The notes under the pieces are model-generated. The model was not told the origin of the DNA. It ran no database searches and was given only the letters and a program-made list of their open reading frames with translations. This document shows, one piece after another, positions 19,499 through 29,871 of a stretch of 64,000 nt of DNA. The stretch comes from Gemmobacter aquarius (lineage in GTDB: Bacteria; Pseudomonadota; Alphaproteobacteria; Rhodobacterales; Rhodobacteraceae), in contig NZ_CP028918.1 in assembly GCF_003060865.1 (NCBI RefSeq), forward strand, positions 1,186,001 to 1,250,000, written 5' to 3'. Position 1 is the first letter of the stretch, and each line of letters begins with the position of its first letter. The position numbers and the translations under genes were made by a program.

Positions 19499-19909
19499 AT
19501 GACCGACGCCTTTACCAAGATGATGAGCCAGATGATGGAGCAGGGGCAGGAAATGGTCCGCGCCTTCAATCCGGCGCTGGAAAATATGCAGGTGAAGGGG
19601 TTCGACCAGATGTTTCCGACCATGTCGAAGGACATGATGGAGATGTGGTTCGGCAAGACCTTCAACCGCGAGGGGCTGGACGCCAAGACGCGGCTGCTGG
19701 TGACGCTGGCCGCGCTGACGGTGCTGGGCGCGCAGGCCGAGCCGCAGTTGAAAATGACGGTGCGCCATGCCTTGCAGGCGGGGGCCACGGAACGCGAGAT
19801 CGCGGAAGTGATCTGGCAGATGAGTATGTTCGGCGGCTTGCCCGCCATGCAAAGGGCGCTCGAGACCGCGCAAGCCGTCTTTGCCGAAGTTAAGGAGAAA
19901 GACGCATGA
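19499..19909 (+). CDS. carboxymuconolactone decarboxylase-family protein without active cysteines
   Basis: 136 aa. Residues about 50-130 match the CMD/AhpD fold: [42 protein letters not shown] and [10 protein letters not shown]. The N-terminal 45 residues are Met-rich ([22 protein letters not shown]). The CxxC of the peroxidase-type members is absent, and no cysteine is present. ATG at 19499; overlaps nuoJ by 4 bp. Role in the nuo operon is unknown. Confidence 0.8.
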   Translation: MTDAFTKMMSQMMEQGQEMVRAFNPALENMQVKGFDQMFPTMSKDMMEMWFGKTFNREGLDAKTRLLVTLAALTVLGAQAEPQLKMTVRHALQAGATEREIAEVIWQMSMFGGLPAMQRALETAQAVFAEVKEKDA

Positions 19910-20520
19910 GCGTTGCAGATTACGCCTTTTACGCATTCGCCAGCGTCATGGTGGTGGCGGCGGTGCTGGTGACGGTAAGCCGCAACCCCGTGCATTCGGT
20001 GCTGTGGCTGATCCTTGCCTTCCTGTCGGCATCGGGGCTGTTCGTGCTGTTGGGGGCCGAGTTTGTGGCGATGCTGCTGATCATCGTCTATGTCGGCGCG
20101 GTGGCTGTGCTGTTCCTGTTCGTCGTGATGATGCTCGACATCGACTTTGCCGAGCTGAAGGGCGAGATGGCGAAATACATGCCGCTGGGCCTGCTGGTCG
20201 GGGTGGTGATCCTGATGCAGATCGCGCTGGGGATCGGCGCCTGGGTGCAGGCCGACGGGGCGATGGGGCTGCGGCAGGCGGTGGCGCCGGACATGACGCA
20301 GATCGAAAACACCAAGGCGTTGGGGCTGCTGGTCTATGACCGCTACGGGTTCTTGTTCCAGCTTTCGGGGCTGATCCTGCTGGTGGCGATGATCGGGGCG
20401 ATTTTGCTGACGCTGCGGCACCGCAAGGACGTAAAGCGGCAGAACGTGCTGCAACAGATGTGGCGCGATCCGGCGGTGGCGATGGAGTTGAAGGACGTGA
20501 AACCGGGGCAGGGCTTGTAA
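19906..20520 (+). CDS. nuoJ: NADH-quinone oxidoreductase subunit J
   Basis: 204 aa membrane subunit (ND6 homologue) with five hydrophobic helices. Family segments: [45 protein letters not shown] and the late helix [23 protein letters not shown] at 19906 overlaps the preceding stop (ATGA) and has AAGGAG nine bases upstream. Confidence 0.96.
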   Translation: MSVADYAFYAFASVMVVAAVLVTVSRNPVHSVLWLILAFLSASGLFVLLGAEFVAMLLIIVYVGAVAVLFLFVVMMLDIDFAELKGEMAKYMPLGLLVGVVILMQIALGIGAWVQADGAMGLRQAVAPDMTQIENTKALGLLVYDRYGFLFQLSGLILLVAMIGAILLTLRHRKDVKRQNVLQQMWRDPAVAMELKDVKPGQGL

Positions 20521-20563
20521 AGGGGCGGTGCGCGAGGTCGCGCATCGGGCAAGGGGTTTGGTG

Positions 20564-21064
20564 ATGACGGGACAGTTTCTGCTCGGAACGGACAGGACGG
20601 CGCTTTATGCGGCGTTCTTGGCTTTGGCCGCTTTGCTGTCGCTGTCGGGTTGCGTGTCGGATGAACAGGCGGTCGATATGGGGCTGGCCACGCAATGCGA
20701 TGCGTCGGGGACGGTCGAACGCTTGGGTGATCCGGCGGGGCGGTTCGTGACCGAGACGCAGCGCGAGGTGTGCCGTGGGCCGAAGCGGGACGCCTATACC
20801 GAAGAGACGTTGCTGCTGAACGATTGCCAGAACGGCACACAATACGCCATCGCGATGCTGCGCCAAAGCGCCGATCCGGCGCGGCGCGGACCGGATTACA
20901 ACGCGATCGACACGGTGAACACCCAGAAGCTGCGGCTGAAGGTGGGGCTGACCGATATTTCTACCCTGACAAGCGGCTTGCAAGCCGCCGGTGTCACGTT
21001 CAAGACGCTGGGCCAAGCGGGTGCGGCGCAATGCGATAAACTGGCTGCTCAGGCAGCGAACTGA
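20564..21064 (+). CDS. hypothetical cysteine-containing lipoprotein between nuoJ and nuoK
   Basis: 166 aa. Signal and lipobox LSLSGC (Cys about 31) point to a lipoprotein. The mature part has further cysteines (TQCDASG, EVCRGP, LNDCQNGT, AAQCDKL), suggesting disulfides in the periplasm. ATG at 20564 was preferred over an in-frame GTG 12 codons upstream because AAGGGG precedes it. No family recognised. With the nuoG-nuoH lipoprotein and DUF5333-like protein it makes a third exported protein in this operon. Confidence 0.65.
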   Translation: MTGQFLLGTDRTALYAAFLALAALLSLSGCVSDEQAVDMGLATQCDASGTVERLGDPAGRFVTETQREVCRGPKRDAYTEETLLLNDCQNGTQYAIAMLRQSADPARRGPDYNAIDTVNTQKLRLKVGLTDISTLTSGLQAAGVTFKTLGQAGAAQCDKLAAQAAN

Positions 21065-21121
21065 CACGGGCCGTGTAGACGGCGAACTGACACGGGCGCT
21101 TAGACCCGGAGGGAACGGACG

Positions 21122-21427
21122 ATGGTTGGACTTGAACATTACCTGACAGTGGCGGCGGCGCTGTTCGTGATCGGGATCTTCGGGATATTCCTGAACCGCA
21201 AGAACGTGATCGTCATCCTGATGTCGATCGAGTTGATCCTGCTGGCGGTGAATATCAACTTCGTCGCCTTCTCGTCCTACCTCGGCGATCTGGTCGGGCA
21301 GGTGTTCACCCTGTTCATCCTGACCGTCGCCGCCGCCGAGGCCGCCATCGGCCTTGCCATCCTTGTCGTGTTCTTCCGCAACCGCGGGACGATCGACGTG
21401 GAAGACGTCAACGTGATGAAGGGCTAA
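21122..21427 (+). CDS. nuoK: NADH-quinone oxidoreductase subunit K
   Basis: 101 aa (ND4L homologue), three transmembrane helices carrying conserved membrane glutamates in the proton path: [18 protein letters not shown] and [21 protein letters not shown] at 21122 after GGAGGGAACGGACG. The 57 bp between the previous gene and this start contain a duplicated GAACTGACACGGGC (21058-21071 and about 21082-21095). Confidence 0.96.
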   Translation: MVGLEHYLTVAAALFVIGIFGIFLNRKNVIVILMSIELILLAVNINFVAFSSYLGDLVGQVFTLFILTVAAAEAAIGLAILVVFFRNRGTIDVEDVNVMKG

Positions 21428-21432
21428 CGGGC

Positions 21433-23610
21433 ATGGCAACGATCATTCTTTTCGCGCCGCTGATCGGCGCGCTGATCTGCGGCTTTGGCTGGCGCTTCAT
21501 CGGAGAGCGGGCGGGGCAGGTTCTGACCACCGGTCTGGTGATGCTGGCGGCGCTTCTGTCGTGGATCGTTTTCCTGAGCCATGACGGGGTTACGCAACAC
21601 ATCACCCTGATGCGCTGGATCGAGAGCGGGTCGCTTGCGACGGAATGGGCGATCCGCGTCGACCGCTTGACCGCGATCATGCTGGTGGTGGTGAACTCGG
21701 TTTCCGCATTGGTTCACCTGTACAGCTTTGGCTATATGGCGCATGACGACAACTGGTCGGAGGACGAGCCTTATCGGGCAAGGTTCTTTGCCTATCTGTC
21801 GTTCTTTACCTTTGCCATGCTGATGCTGGTGACCTCTGACAACCTTGTGCAGATGTTCTTTGGCTGGGAAGGCGTGGGGGTCGCATCGTACCTGCTGATC
21901 GGGTTCTATTACAAGAAGCCGAGCGCCAATGCCGCCGCGATCAAGGCTTTCGTCGTCAACCGCGTGGGGGATTTCGGCTTTGCGCTGGGGATTTTCGCGC
22001 TGTTCTTCCTGACGGATTCGGTGAGCTTCGACACGGTGTTTGCGGCTGCTCCGGCGCTGGCCCAGACCAACCTTACGTTTCTGTGGGGCGAGTGGAATGC
22101 CGCGAACCTGATCGGGGTGCTGCTGTTCATCGGCGCGATGGGCAAATCGGCGCAGCTGTTCCTGCACACGTGGTTGCCTGACGCGATGGAGGGGCCGACG
22201 CCCGTTTCGGCGCTGATCCATGCGGCGACGATGGTGACGGCGGGGGTGTTCCTTGTCTGCCGCATGTCGCCGCTTTACGAATTCGCGCCTGATGCGAAGA
22301 CGATGATCGTGGTTCTGGGGGCGACGACGGCGTTCTTTGCCGCGACCGTGGGTCTGGTGCAGAACGACATCAAGCGGGTGATCGCCTATTCGACCTGTTC
22401 GCAGCTGGGCTATATGTTCGTGGCGGCGGGTGTGGGCGTCTATTCGGTCGCCATGTTCCACCTGTTCACGCATGCCTTCTTCAAGGCCATGCTGTTCCTT
22501 GGGGCGGGGTCGGTGATCCATGCCACGCATCACGAACAGGACATGCGGAATTACGGCGGTTTGCGAAAGAAGATCCCGTTCACCTTTGCCGCGATGATGA
22601 TCGGGACGCTGGCGATTACCGGCGTGGGGATTCCGCTGACGCATATCGGCTTTGCGGGGTTCCTGTCGAAGGACGCGGTGATCGAAAGCGCGTGGGTCGG
22701 GTCGGGTTATGCCTATGTGCTGCTGGTTGCGGCGGCTGCGATGACGAGTTTCTATTCGTGGCGGCTGATGTTCATGACGTTTTACGGCGAAAGCCGGGCG
22801 CATGGGCACGCGGCGCACGGGCACGCGGCGCATGGGCATGACGATCATGGGCACGGGCATGACGACCACGGGCACGGGCACCACGAGCCGCATGAAAGCC
22901 CCAAGGTCATGCTGATCCCGCTGGGGGTGCTGGCGCTTGGCGCGGTGTTCTCGGGGATGATCTGGTACAACAGTTTCTTCGGCGACGAGGCCAAGATGCG
23001 GGCGTGGTTCGGGATGCTTCCCGCAGCCGAGCACCATGCCGAGGCCGAGGCCCCCGAAGCGACTGCTGCCGAGACAACCGCTGTCGAGACGGCAGCAACC
23101 GAAGAGACCGCAACCGAGGGCGAGGCCGCTGGCCATGCCGATGCGGGCGCGGGCTGGACGCAAGGCGGCATCTTCATGGGGCCGGAGAACGAGGTGATCC
23201 ACAAGGCGCATGAGGCACCGGTGCTGGTGAAGGTATCGCCCTTCATCGCGATGGTGCTTGGCTTTTTGCTGGCTTTCCAGATGTACATCCGCCGCCCCGA
23301 TCTGCCTGCCAAACTGGCGGCGAACCAGCGGCCGCTATACCTGTTCTTGTTGAACAAGTGGTATTTCGACGAGATCTACGACTTTCTATTCGTGCGCTCG
23401 GCCAAGGCGCTGGGGCGGTTCCTGTGGAAGCGCGGGGATGGCGACGTGATCGACGGGTCGATCAACGGGGTCGCTTTGGGTGTCGTGCCCTTCTTCACGC
23501 GCCTCGCGGCGCGGGCCCAGTCGGGCTATCTGTTCCACTATGCTTTTGCCATGGTTCTGGGCATTGCCGCCTTGATTACCTGGATGACGCTCTGGGGGGG
23601 CGCGAACTGA
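21433..23610 (+). CDS. nuoL: NADH-quinone oxidoreductase subunit L with His-rich loop
   Basis: 725 aa antiporter-like subunit (ND5 homologue) at the distal end of the membrane arm. Core features: [20 protein letters not shown] (helix-5 glutamate), [20 protein letters not shown] and the broken-helix region. About residues 455-490 hold a cytoplasmic or periplasmic loop with runs of [11 protein letters not shown] and HHEPHE (roughly 17 histidines), followed near 535-575 by an acidic Ala/Thr/Glu stretch. The C-terminal lateral helix region is present ([20 protein letters not shown]). The inserts make it longer than E. coli NuoL (613 aa). Confidence 0.96.
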   Translation: MATIILFAPLIGALICGFGWRFIGERAGQVLTTGLVMLAALLSWIVFLSHDGVTQHITLMRWIESGSLATEWAIRVDRLTAIMLVVVNSVSALVHLYSFGYMAHDDNWSEDEPYRARFFAYLSFFTFAMLMLVTSDNLVQMFFGWEGVGVASYLLIGFYYKKPSANAAAIKAFVVNRVGDFGFALGIFALFFLTDSVSFDTVFAAAPALAQTNLTFLWGEWNAANLIGVLLFIGAMGKSAQLFLHTWLPDAMEGPTPVSALIHAATMVTAGVFLVCRMSPLYEFAPDAKTMIVVLGATTAFFAATVGLVQNDIKRVIAYSTCSQLGYMFVAAGVGVYSVAMFHLFTHAFFKAMLFLGAGSVIHATHHEQDMRNYGGLRKKIPFTFAAMMIGTLAITGVGIPLTHIGFAGFLSKDAVIESAWVGSGYAYVLLVAAAAMTSFYSWRLMFMTFYGESRAHGHAAHGHAAHGHDDHGHGHDDHGHGHHEPHESPKVMLIPLGVLALGAVFSGMIWYNSFFGDEAKMRAWFGMLPAAEHHAEAEAPEATAAETTAVETAATEETATEGEAAGHADAGAGWTQGGIFMGPENEVIHKAHEAPVLVKVSPFIAMVLGFLLAFQMYIRRPDLPAKLAANQRPLYLFLLNKWYFDEIYDFLFVRSAKALGRFLWKRGDGDVIDGSINGVALGVVPFFTRLAARAQSGYLFHYAFAMVLGIAALITWMTLWGGAN

Positions 23611-23611
23611 T

Positions 23612-25150
23612 ATGGATAACCTCCTGTCGATCATCACTTTCGTTCCGGCGGTCGCGGCGGCGATCCTTGCCTTGTTCCTGCGGGGCGAGGATGCGGCGGC
23701 GCAGCGCAATGCCAAATGGCTGGCGCTGTTGGCCACCAGTGCCACGTTCCTGATCTCGCTTTTCGTGCTTGCGGGGTTCGATCCGGCAAACACGGGCTTT
23801 CAGTTCGTCGAGGAATATGACTGGATTCTGGGTCTGAAGTACAAGATGGGCGTGGACGGGATTTCGGTCCTGTTCGTGATGCTGACCACGTTCCTGATGC
23901 CGATCACCATCGCGGCCTGCTGGTCGGTCGAGGTGCGGGTCAAGGAATACATGATCGCGTTTCTGATGCTCGAGACGCTGATGCTGGGGGTGTTCTGCGC
24001 GCTGGACATGGTGCTGTTCTACCTGTTCTTCGAGGCCGGGCTTATCCCGATGTTCCTGATCATCGGCATCTGGGGGGGCAAGGAGCGCATCTATGCGGCG
24101 TTCAAGTTCTTCCTTTATACCTTCCTCGGGTCGGTGTTGATGCTGGTCGCGATGATCGCGATGTATTTCGACGCAGGCACGACCGATATACCGACGCTTC
24201 TGGCGCATAACTTTGCGTCTGATGACATGGTGGTTCTGGGCTTCCATATCGTCGGCGGGTTGCAGACGCTGCTGTTCCTGGCCTTTTTCGCGTCATTCGC
24301 GGTGAAGATGCCGATGTGGCCGGTGCATACGTGGCTGCCCGATGCCCACGTGCAGGCGCCGACCGCGGGGTCGGTGGTGCTGGCGGCGATCTTGCTGAAG
24401 ATGGGCGGCTATGGCTTTTTGCGCTTCAGCCTGCCGATGTTCCCGATTGCGTCTGACCTGTTGGCGCCCTTGGTGTTCTGGATGTCGGCGATTGCCATTG
24501 TTTACACGTCGCTCGTCGCCTTGGCGCAGTCGGACATGAAGAAGCTGATCGCCTATTCTTCGGTGGCCCATATGGGTTACGTGACGATGGGGATTTTCAC
24601 CGCGAACCAGCAGGGGATCGACGGCGCGATTTTCCAGATGATCAGCCACGGGTTCATTTCCGGCGCGTTGTTCCTGTGCGTGGGGGTGATCTATGACCGG
24701 ATGCACACGCGCGAGATCGACGCCTATGGTGGCCTGGTGAACCGGATGCCCGCCTATGCGCTTGTGTTCATGTTCTTTACCATGGCCAACGTGGGCCTGC
24801 CGGGGACGAGCGGGTTCATCGGGGAATTCCTGACGCTGATGGGGATTTTCCAGGTGAATACGTGGGTTGCGGCTTTTGCGACCACGGGGGTTATCCTGTC
24901 GGCGGCCTATGCGCTGTGGCTTTACCGCCGTGTGGTGATGGGCGAGCTGGTGAAAGAGGGCTTGCGGTCAATCACCGATATGACCCGCCGCGAGAAGGCG
25001 ATCTTTGCGCCGCTGATCGCCATGACCCTGCTTTTGGGCGTCTATCCGAGCCTTGTGACCGATATCATCGGGCCGAGCGTCGGGGCGCTGATTTCCGAAC
25101 ATCAAGCCGCGCTGCCGCCTGTGGGCGACGTGGCTTTGGCACAGAACTGA
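23612..25150 (+). CDS. nuoM: NADH-quinone oxidoreductase subunit M
   Basis: 512 aa antiporter-like subunit (ND4 homologue). [19 protein letters not shown] start; [20 protein letters not shown] holds the helix-5 glutamate; [20 protein letters not shown] contains the central lysine, followed by [20 protein letters not shown]. The helix-7/12 region [18 protein letters not shown] is intact. Begins 1 bp after nuoL. Confidence 0.97.
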   Translation: MDNLLSIITFVPAVAAAILALFLRGEDAAAQRNAKWLALLATSATFLISLFVLAGFDPANTGFQFVEEYDWILGLKYKMGVDGISVLFVMLTTFLMPITIAACWSVEVRVKEYMIAFLMLETLMLGVFCALDMVLFYLFFEAGLIPMFLIIGIWGGKERIYAAFKFFLYTFLGSVLMLVAMIAMYFDAGTTDIPTLLAHNFASDDMVVLGFHIVGGLQTLLFLAFFASFAVKMPMWPVHTWLPDAHVQAPTAGSVVLAAILLKMGGYGFLRFSLPMFPIASDLLAPLVFWMSAIAIVYTSLVALAQSDMKKLIAYSSVAHMGYVTMGIFTANQQGIDGAIFQMISHGFISGALFLCVGVIYDRMHTREIDAYGGLVNRMPAYALVFMFFTMANVGLPGTSGFIGEFLTLMGIFQVNTWVAAFATTGVILSAAYALWLYRRVVMGELVKEGLRSITDMTRREKAIFAPLIAMTLLLGVYPSLVTDIIGPSVGALISEHQAALPPVGDVALAQN

Positions 25151-25160
25151 GGGCGACGAG

Positions 25161-26597
25161 ATGACTTCCGCAGATATTTCGACCGTCCTGCCGGAACTGG
25201 TGCTGGCGTTGTTTGCCATGGGGGCGCTGATGTTCGGCGTCTATACCGGCAAGGACAAGGTGGCCCCGCTGATCGCCTGGGCGACGGCGGGGGTGTTTCT
25301 GGCGCTGGCCCTGTGGATCGGGTTGGGGGGCGAGGGGGAACGGACGGCCTTTGGCGGGCTGTTCGTGGATGACCCGTTCGCGCGCTTTGCCAAGGTGACG
25401 ATGCTGGTGTCGGCATCTGCCGTGCTGATCATCGGGCAGGATTACATGGTGCGGCGGGATTTGCTGCGCTTTGAATATCCGGTGCTGATGGTGCTTTCTG
25501 TCATCGGCATGATGGTGATGGTTTCGGCGGGCGATCTGATGAGCCTTTACATGGGGCTCGAGTTGCAATCGCTGGCCTTGTATGTGCTGGCTTCGGTGCG
25601 GCGTGACAGCGTGAAATCGACCGAAGCGGGCCTGAAGTATTTCGTGTTGGGCGCGTTGTCGTCGGGCCTGCTGCTATACGGCGCTTCGCTGGTTTACGGC
25701 TTTGCAGGGACCACGCAGTTTGCGGGCATCCTGTCGACGCTGAACGATGGCGTGCCGCTGGGGCTGCTGTTCGGGCTGGTGTTCATGCTGGCGGGGCTGG
25801 CGTTCAAGGTTTCGGCGGCACCCTTCCACATGTGGACGCCGGACGTTTACGAAGGCTCGCCCACGCCGGTGACGGCCTTTTTTGCGACCGCGCCCAAGGT
25901 GGCGGCGATCTGTCTGCTCGCGCGGCTGGTGCATGATGCCTTTGGCGGAATTCCGGCCGATTGGAGCCAAGTGCTGGCGGCGCTGTCGATTGCGTCGATG
26001 TTCCTTGGCGCGGTGGCGGCCATCGGGCAGAAGGACATCAAGCGGCTGATGGCCTATTCGTCGATTGCCCATATGGGTTTTGCGCTGATGGGTCTGGCAA
26101 GCGGCACGGCCGAGGGCGTGACGGCGATGCTGGTCTATATGGCGATCTATGTGACCATGAACGTGGGCACATTCGCCTTTATCCTGTCGATGGAGCGGGA
26201 CGGACGTCCGGTCACGGACATTGCCAGCCTCAACATGTTTTCGAAGACCGAGCCGTTGAAGGCGCTGGCCGTGCTGGTGATGATGTTCAGCCTTGCCGGT
26301 GTGCCGCCGATGGTGGGCTTTTTCGGCAAGTTCTATGTGCTTAAGGCGGCGGTCGATGCGGGGATGACATGGCTTGCGCTGGCAGGGGCAGTGGCCTCGG
26401 TCATCGGGGCGTTCTACTACCTTCGGATCGTGTTCTTCATGTATTTCGGCAAGGAAGGCGAGGGCGTGGAAAGCCGCATGGCGCCCGCGCAATGGGCGAT
26501 CATGGTCGCGGTGGCGGTCATCATGGTGGCGGGGATCGTCAACCTGTTCGGCATCCAGCCGATGGCGGCGATCGCGGCGGAAGCCCTTGTCCGTTAA
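25161..26597 (+). CDS. nuoN: NADH-quinone oxidoreductase subunit N
   Basis: 478 aa antiporter-like subunit (ND2 homologue), about 14 helices. [20 protein letters not shown] carries the helix-5 glutamate; [21 protein letters not shown] the helix-7 lysine; [20 protein letters not shown] is typical. Last subunit gene of the cluster; its 3' end overlaps the birA start by 11 bp, tying birA into the same transcript. Confidence 0.97.
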   Translation: MTSADISTVLPELVLALFAMGALMFGVYTGKDKVAPLIAWATAGVFLALALWIGLGGEGERTAFGGLFVDDPFARFAKVTMLVSASAVLIIGQDYMVRRDLLRFEYPVLMVLSVIGMMVMVSAGDLMSLYMGLELQSLALYVLASVRRDSVKSTEAGLKYFVLGALSSGLLLYGASLVYGFAGTTQFAGILSTLNDGVPLGLLFGLVFMLAGLAFKVSAAPFHMWTPDVYEGSPTPVTAFFATAPKVAAICLLARLVHDAFGGIPADWSQVLAALSIASMFLGAVAAIGQKDIKRLMAYSSIAHMGFALMGLASGTAEGVTAMLVYMAIYVTMNVGTFAFILSMERDGRPVTDIASLNMFSKTEPLKALAVLVMMFSLAGVPPMVGFFGKFYVLKAAVDAGMTWLALAGAVASVIGAFYYLRIVFFMYFGKEGEGVESRMAPAQWAIMVAVAVIMVAGIVNLFGIQPMAAIAAEALVR

Positions 26598-27345
26598 GGC
26601 CGAATGGCCGGCCGGTGTGGGCCGGCTGGTCCTGCCCACCGTCGACAGCACCAATGCCGAAGCGCAAAGGCTGGCCCCGCATGTTGCGGGGCCTGTCTGG
26701 ATTTTGGCAGGCGAACAGACGGCGGGGCGGGGGCGGAGGGCGCGGCCCTGGGCGAGTCCGCGCGGGAATTTTTACGCCACGCTGCTGATGCAGCCGAAGG
26801 AAGGGGCCGATGTGGTCGCCTTGCGGTCCTTTGCCGCCGCGCTGGCGCTGCGCGAGGCCTTTGTGGCGGTTACGGGCCTGCCTGATGCCTTTGCGCTGAA
26901 ATGGCCCAATGACGTGTTGCTGAATGGCGGCAAGGTTGCGGGGATCTTGCTGGAAAGTGGCGGGGCGGGGCAGGGCGTGGGGTATCTGGCCATCGGGATC
27001 GGGGTCAATCTGATCGGCGCGCCAGAAGTGTCGGCGGTCGAGGCGGGGGCGGTTCCGCCGGTTTCCTTGCTGGCTGAAACGGGGGTGCGGGTCGCGCCAG
27101 AAGCGTTTCGGGACGTGCTGGCGCCTGCATTCGCGCGGTGGGAGGCTGTGCTGGTGACGCAAGGTTTCGCGCCGCTGCGGGCCGAGTGGCTGGCCCATGC
27201 CGCGCGTCTGGGCGAGGTGATCCGTGCGCGCACCGGCACGCTGGAACGGCAGGGCGTGTTCGAGACCATCGACGTCACGGGGGCATTGATGCTGCGCCAG
27301 CCACAGGGCACCATCGCCATACCGGCGGCGGATGTGTTTTTCTGA
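26587..27345 (+). CDS. birA: biotin--[acetyl-CoA-carboxylase] ligase
   Basis: 252 aa. Activates biotin to biotinyl-AMP and attaches it to the carboxylase carrier lysine. Catalytic domain only (no N-terminal winged helix, so not a repressor). Motifs: [29 protein letters not shown] at the adenylate loop, [19 protein letters not shown] with the catalytic lysine, and a C-terminal SH3-like domain ([15 protein letters not shown]). The TTG at 26587 gives [20 protein letters not shown] and overlaps nuoN; the next candidate (GTG about 26614) would cut the first strand. Confidence 0.9.
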   Translation: MSVKAEWPAGVGRLVLPTVDSTNAEAQRLAPHVAGPVWILAGEQTAGRGRRARPWASPRGNFYATLLMQPKEGADVVALRSFAAALALREAFVAVTGLPDAFALKWPNDVLLNGGKVAGILLESGGAGQGVGYLAIGIGVNLIGAPEVSAVEAGAVPPVSLLAETGVRVAPEAFRDVLAPAFARWEAVLVTQGFAPLRAEWLAHAARLGEVIRARTGTLERQGVFETIDVTGALMLRQPQGTIAIPAADVFF

Positions 27346-27357
27346 CGGAGGGGCGCG

Positions 27358-28137
27358 ATGCTTCTGGCAATCGATTGCGGTAACACCAATACGGTGTTTT
27401 CGATCTGGGACGGGGCGCGTTTCATCGCCACATGGCGGATTGCGACCGACCACACGCGGACGGCGGATGAATACCACGTTTGGTTGTCGTCGCTGATGAT
27501 GCTGACCAAGACCGAAGCCACGGTGACCGAGGCGATCATTTCCAGCACGGTGCCGCGCGTGGTGTTCAACCTGCGTGTGCTGTGCAACCGTTACTTTGAT
27601 TGCCGCCCGCTGGTGGTGGGCAAGCCTGAATGCCGTTTGCCGGTTGCGCCTCGGGTCGATCAGGGCACGACCGTGGGGCCGGACCGGCTGGTGAACACGG
27701 TTGCCGCACATGACCGGCATGGCGGCGATCTGATCGTGGTGGATTTCGGCACGGCGACGACATTTGATGTGGTTGACAGCGACGGGGCCTATATCGGGGG
27801 CGTGATTGCGCCCGGTGTGAACCTGTCGCTCGAGGCGCTGCACATGGCTGCGGCGGCCTTGCCGCACGTGGATGTGTCCAAACCCGCCCGCGCGATCGGA
27901 ACGAATACGGTGGCCTGTATGCAATCGGGTGTGTACTGGGGGTATATCGGGCTGGTCGAGGGCATCGTGCGCGAAGTGCGTAAAGAACGCGACCGTCCTA
28001 TGAAAGTTATTGCGACGGGGGGCCTTGCTTCCCTGTTCGCCCAAGATACCGCGCTATTTGACAGCGTCGAGGATGACCTGACCATGCATGGTCTGGTTCT
28101 CGTCAGTCGCTACAACAAGGAACTGGAAACGGCATGA
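27358..28137 (+). CDS. coaX: type III pantothenate kinase
   Basis: 259 aa. First step of coenzyme A synthesis; ASKHA-fold kinase of the CoaX type, potassium-dependent and not feedback-inhibited by CoA. MLLAIDCGNTNTVFSIWDG is the phosphate-1 loop with the catalytic aspartate, GPDRLVNTVAAH the pantothenate site, VDFGTATTFDVVDSDGAYIG the phosphate-2 region, and VIATGGLASLFA the adenosine motif. Stop overlaps rnj by 4 bp. Confidence 0.95.
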   Translation: MLLAIDCGNTNTVFSIWDGARFIATWRIATDHTRTADEYHVWLSSLMMLTKTEATVTEAIISSTVPRVVFNLRVLCNRYFDCRPLVVGKPECRLPVAPRVDQGTTVGPDRLVNTVAAHDRHGGDLIVVDFGTATTFDVVDSDGAYIGGVIAPGVNLSLEALHMAAAALPHVDVSKPARAIGTNTVACMQSGVYWGYIGLVEGIVREVRKERDRPMKVIATGGLASLFAQDTALFDSVEDDLTMHGLVLVSRYNKELETA

Positions 28138-29807
28138 GTGCGAACCGGCTGATCTATCTCCCCCTCGGCGGTGCCGGCGAGATCGGCATGAATTGTTATG
28201 TCTACGGCTACGGGCCTGCGGGCAAAGAGCGGCTGATCGTCGTCGATCTGGGCGTGACCTTTCCCGATATGGACACCACCCCCGGCGTCGATCTGATCCT
28301 GCCAGATACGAGCTGGCTGGAAGCGCGGCTCGACCGGATCGAGGCGATTTTCATCACCCACGCGCATGAGGACCATATCGGCGCGCTTGGCCATCTGTGG
28401 CCCAAGCTGCGTGTCCCGGTCTATGCGCGGCGGTTCACGGCGGCACTGGGCAAGCTGAAACTGGAAGAACACGGGCATCCGGCATCGGCGATCAACGTGG
28501 TCGCAACGCGGCCCGAGACGGTGGAAGCGGGGCCGTTCCGCGTGCAATTCGTGCCGGTCAGCCATTCGATCCCGGAAAGTGCGGCGCTGGTCATCGACAC
28601 GCCTGCGGGTCGGGTGGTGCATTCGGGCGACTTCAAGCTGGATGCGACGCCGATGGTGGGCGAGGGTTGGGATGACGCGCGGTTCCTCGAGATCGCGGCA
28701 GAGCGGCCGGTGAAGGCGCTGATGTGCGATTCGACCAACGTGTTCTCGCTGCATGCGGGGCGGTCGGAAGCGACGATCCGCGAGCCGATTCGCGACCTGA
28801 TCAAGGGGCATAGCGGGCTGGTGGTGGCGACGACATTCGCGTCGAACGTGGCGCGTTTGAAGACATTGGCCGAGGCCGCGCGGGCGGCTGACCGGACCGT
28901 TTGCCTGATGGGGCGGGCGATGAAGCGGATGGTGTCGGTGGCGCAGGAGACGGGGGTGCTGACCGACTTTCCGCGCACTGTTTCCCCCGAGGATGCGGTG
29001 GAAGTGCCGCGTGGCAACCTGATGCTGATCGTGACCGGATCGCAGGGTGAGCGGCGGGCGGCGACGGCGCAGCTTTCGCGCGGGAAATATCTGGGGATGG
29101 AGTTGAAGAAGGGGGACCTGTTCCTGTTCTCGTCCAAGACCATTCCGGGCAACGAGCGGGAAGTGTTGAAGATCGTCAACAATTTCTCGGAAATGGGCGT
29201 CGATGTCATGGATGACAACGGCGGCAAGTATCACGTTTCCGGTCATGCCAACCGGCCCGATCTGGAACATGTGCACCGGCTGCTGCTGCCCGACATGCTG
29301 ATCCCGATGCATGGCGAGCACCGGCATTTGCGCGAACATGCGCGGATCGCGACCGAGGGCGGGATCGTGTCGAGTGTGGTGACCAACGGGATGATGATCG
29401 ACATCACCGGCGATGCGCCCAAGGTGGTCGACCATATCGAGACGGGCCGGATGTATCTGGACGGGTCGGTTCTGATCGGCGCGATGGACGGCGTGGTGCG
29501 TGACCGTATCCGCATGGCGCTGAACGGGCATGTGATGGTGACGGTGATCCTCGACGACGAGAATGCGACGCTGGGGGATGCCTGGGTCGAAGTGCGCGGC
29601 GTGCCGGAACGGGGCCGCGGCGGGCCGCTGGTCGACACGCTTGAGGAGGAGCTTAACCAGTTCCTCGACGGTGCGGGCAAGAAACTTCTGCGCGACGACG
29701 ACAAGCTGGATGAGGCGCTGCGCCGGATCGTGCGGCAGGTCGGCATGGAAGAGGTCGGCAAGAAGCCGGAAGTGACGGTTGTGGTGTCGCGGCTGATGGC
29801 CGAGTGA
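28134..29807 (+). CDS. rnj: ribonuclease J
   Basis: 557 aa metallo-beta-lactamase/beta-CASP ribonuclease for RNA maturation and 5'-3' decay. Metal-binding THAHEDHIGALGH near residue 78; HSGDFKLDATP; the beta-CASP region with MCDSTNVF and SGHANRPDLEHVH; C-terminal domain with RRIVRQVGMEEVGKKPEV. ATG at 28134. Last gene of the nuo-birA-coaX-rnj string, a gene order common in Rhodobacterales; a terminator follows 19 bp on. Confidence 0.95.
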   Translation: MSANRLIYLPLGGAGEIGMNCYVYGYGPAGKERLIVVDLGVTFPDMDTTPGVDLILPDTSWLEARLDRIEAIFITHAHEDHIGALGHLWPKLRVPVYARRFTAALGKLKLEEHGHPASAINVVATRPETVEAGPFRVQFVPVSHSIPESAALVIDTPAGRVVHSGDFKLDATPMVGEGWDDARFLEIAAERPVKALMCDSTNVFSLHAGRSEATIREPIRDLIKGHSGLVVATTFASNVARLKTLAEAARAADRTVCLMGRAMKRMVSVAQETGVLTDFPRTVSPEDAVEVPRGNLMLIVTGSQGERRAATAQLSRGKYLGMELKKGDLFLFSSKTIPGNEREVLKIVNNFSEMGVDVMDDNGGKYHVSGHANRPDLEHVHRLLLPDMLIPMHGEHRHLREHARIATEGGIVSSVVTNGMMIDITGDAPKVVDHIETGRMYLDGSVLIGAMDGVVRDRIRMALNGHVMVTVILDDENATLGDAWVEVRGVPERGRGGPLVDTLEEELNQFLDGAGKKLLRDDDKLDEALRRIVRQVGMEEVGKKPEVTVVVSRLMAE

Positions 29808-29826
29808 GGCGCTGCGCCTGAATGAG

Positions 29827-29854
29827 AAAAGGCCCCGCGGTTGCGGGGCCTTTT
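29827..29854. terminator. bidirectional intrinsic terminator (rnj / DEAD-box helicase)
   Basis: 12-nt arms at 29827-29838 and 29843-29854 (AAAAGGCCCCGC and its complement) with a GGTT loop. It is flanked by A and T tracts, so it works on both strands between the convergent genes. Confidence 0.92.
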
Positions 29855-29871
29855 GCTTTCGGGGCGGTGCC

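Noticed and set aside
21058..21095. Duplicated GAACTGACACGGGC before nuoK as a functional site
   Set aside because: Only two copies, one including the preceding stop codon; probably a short local duplication.
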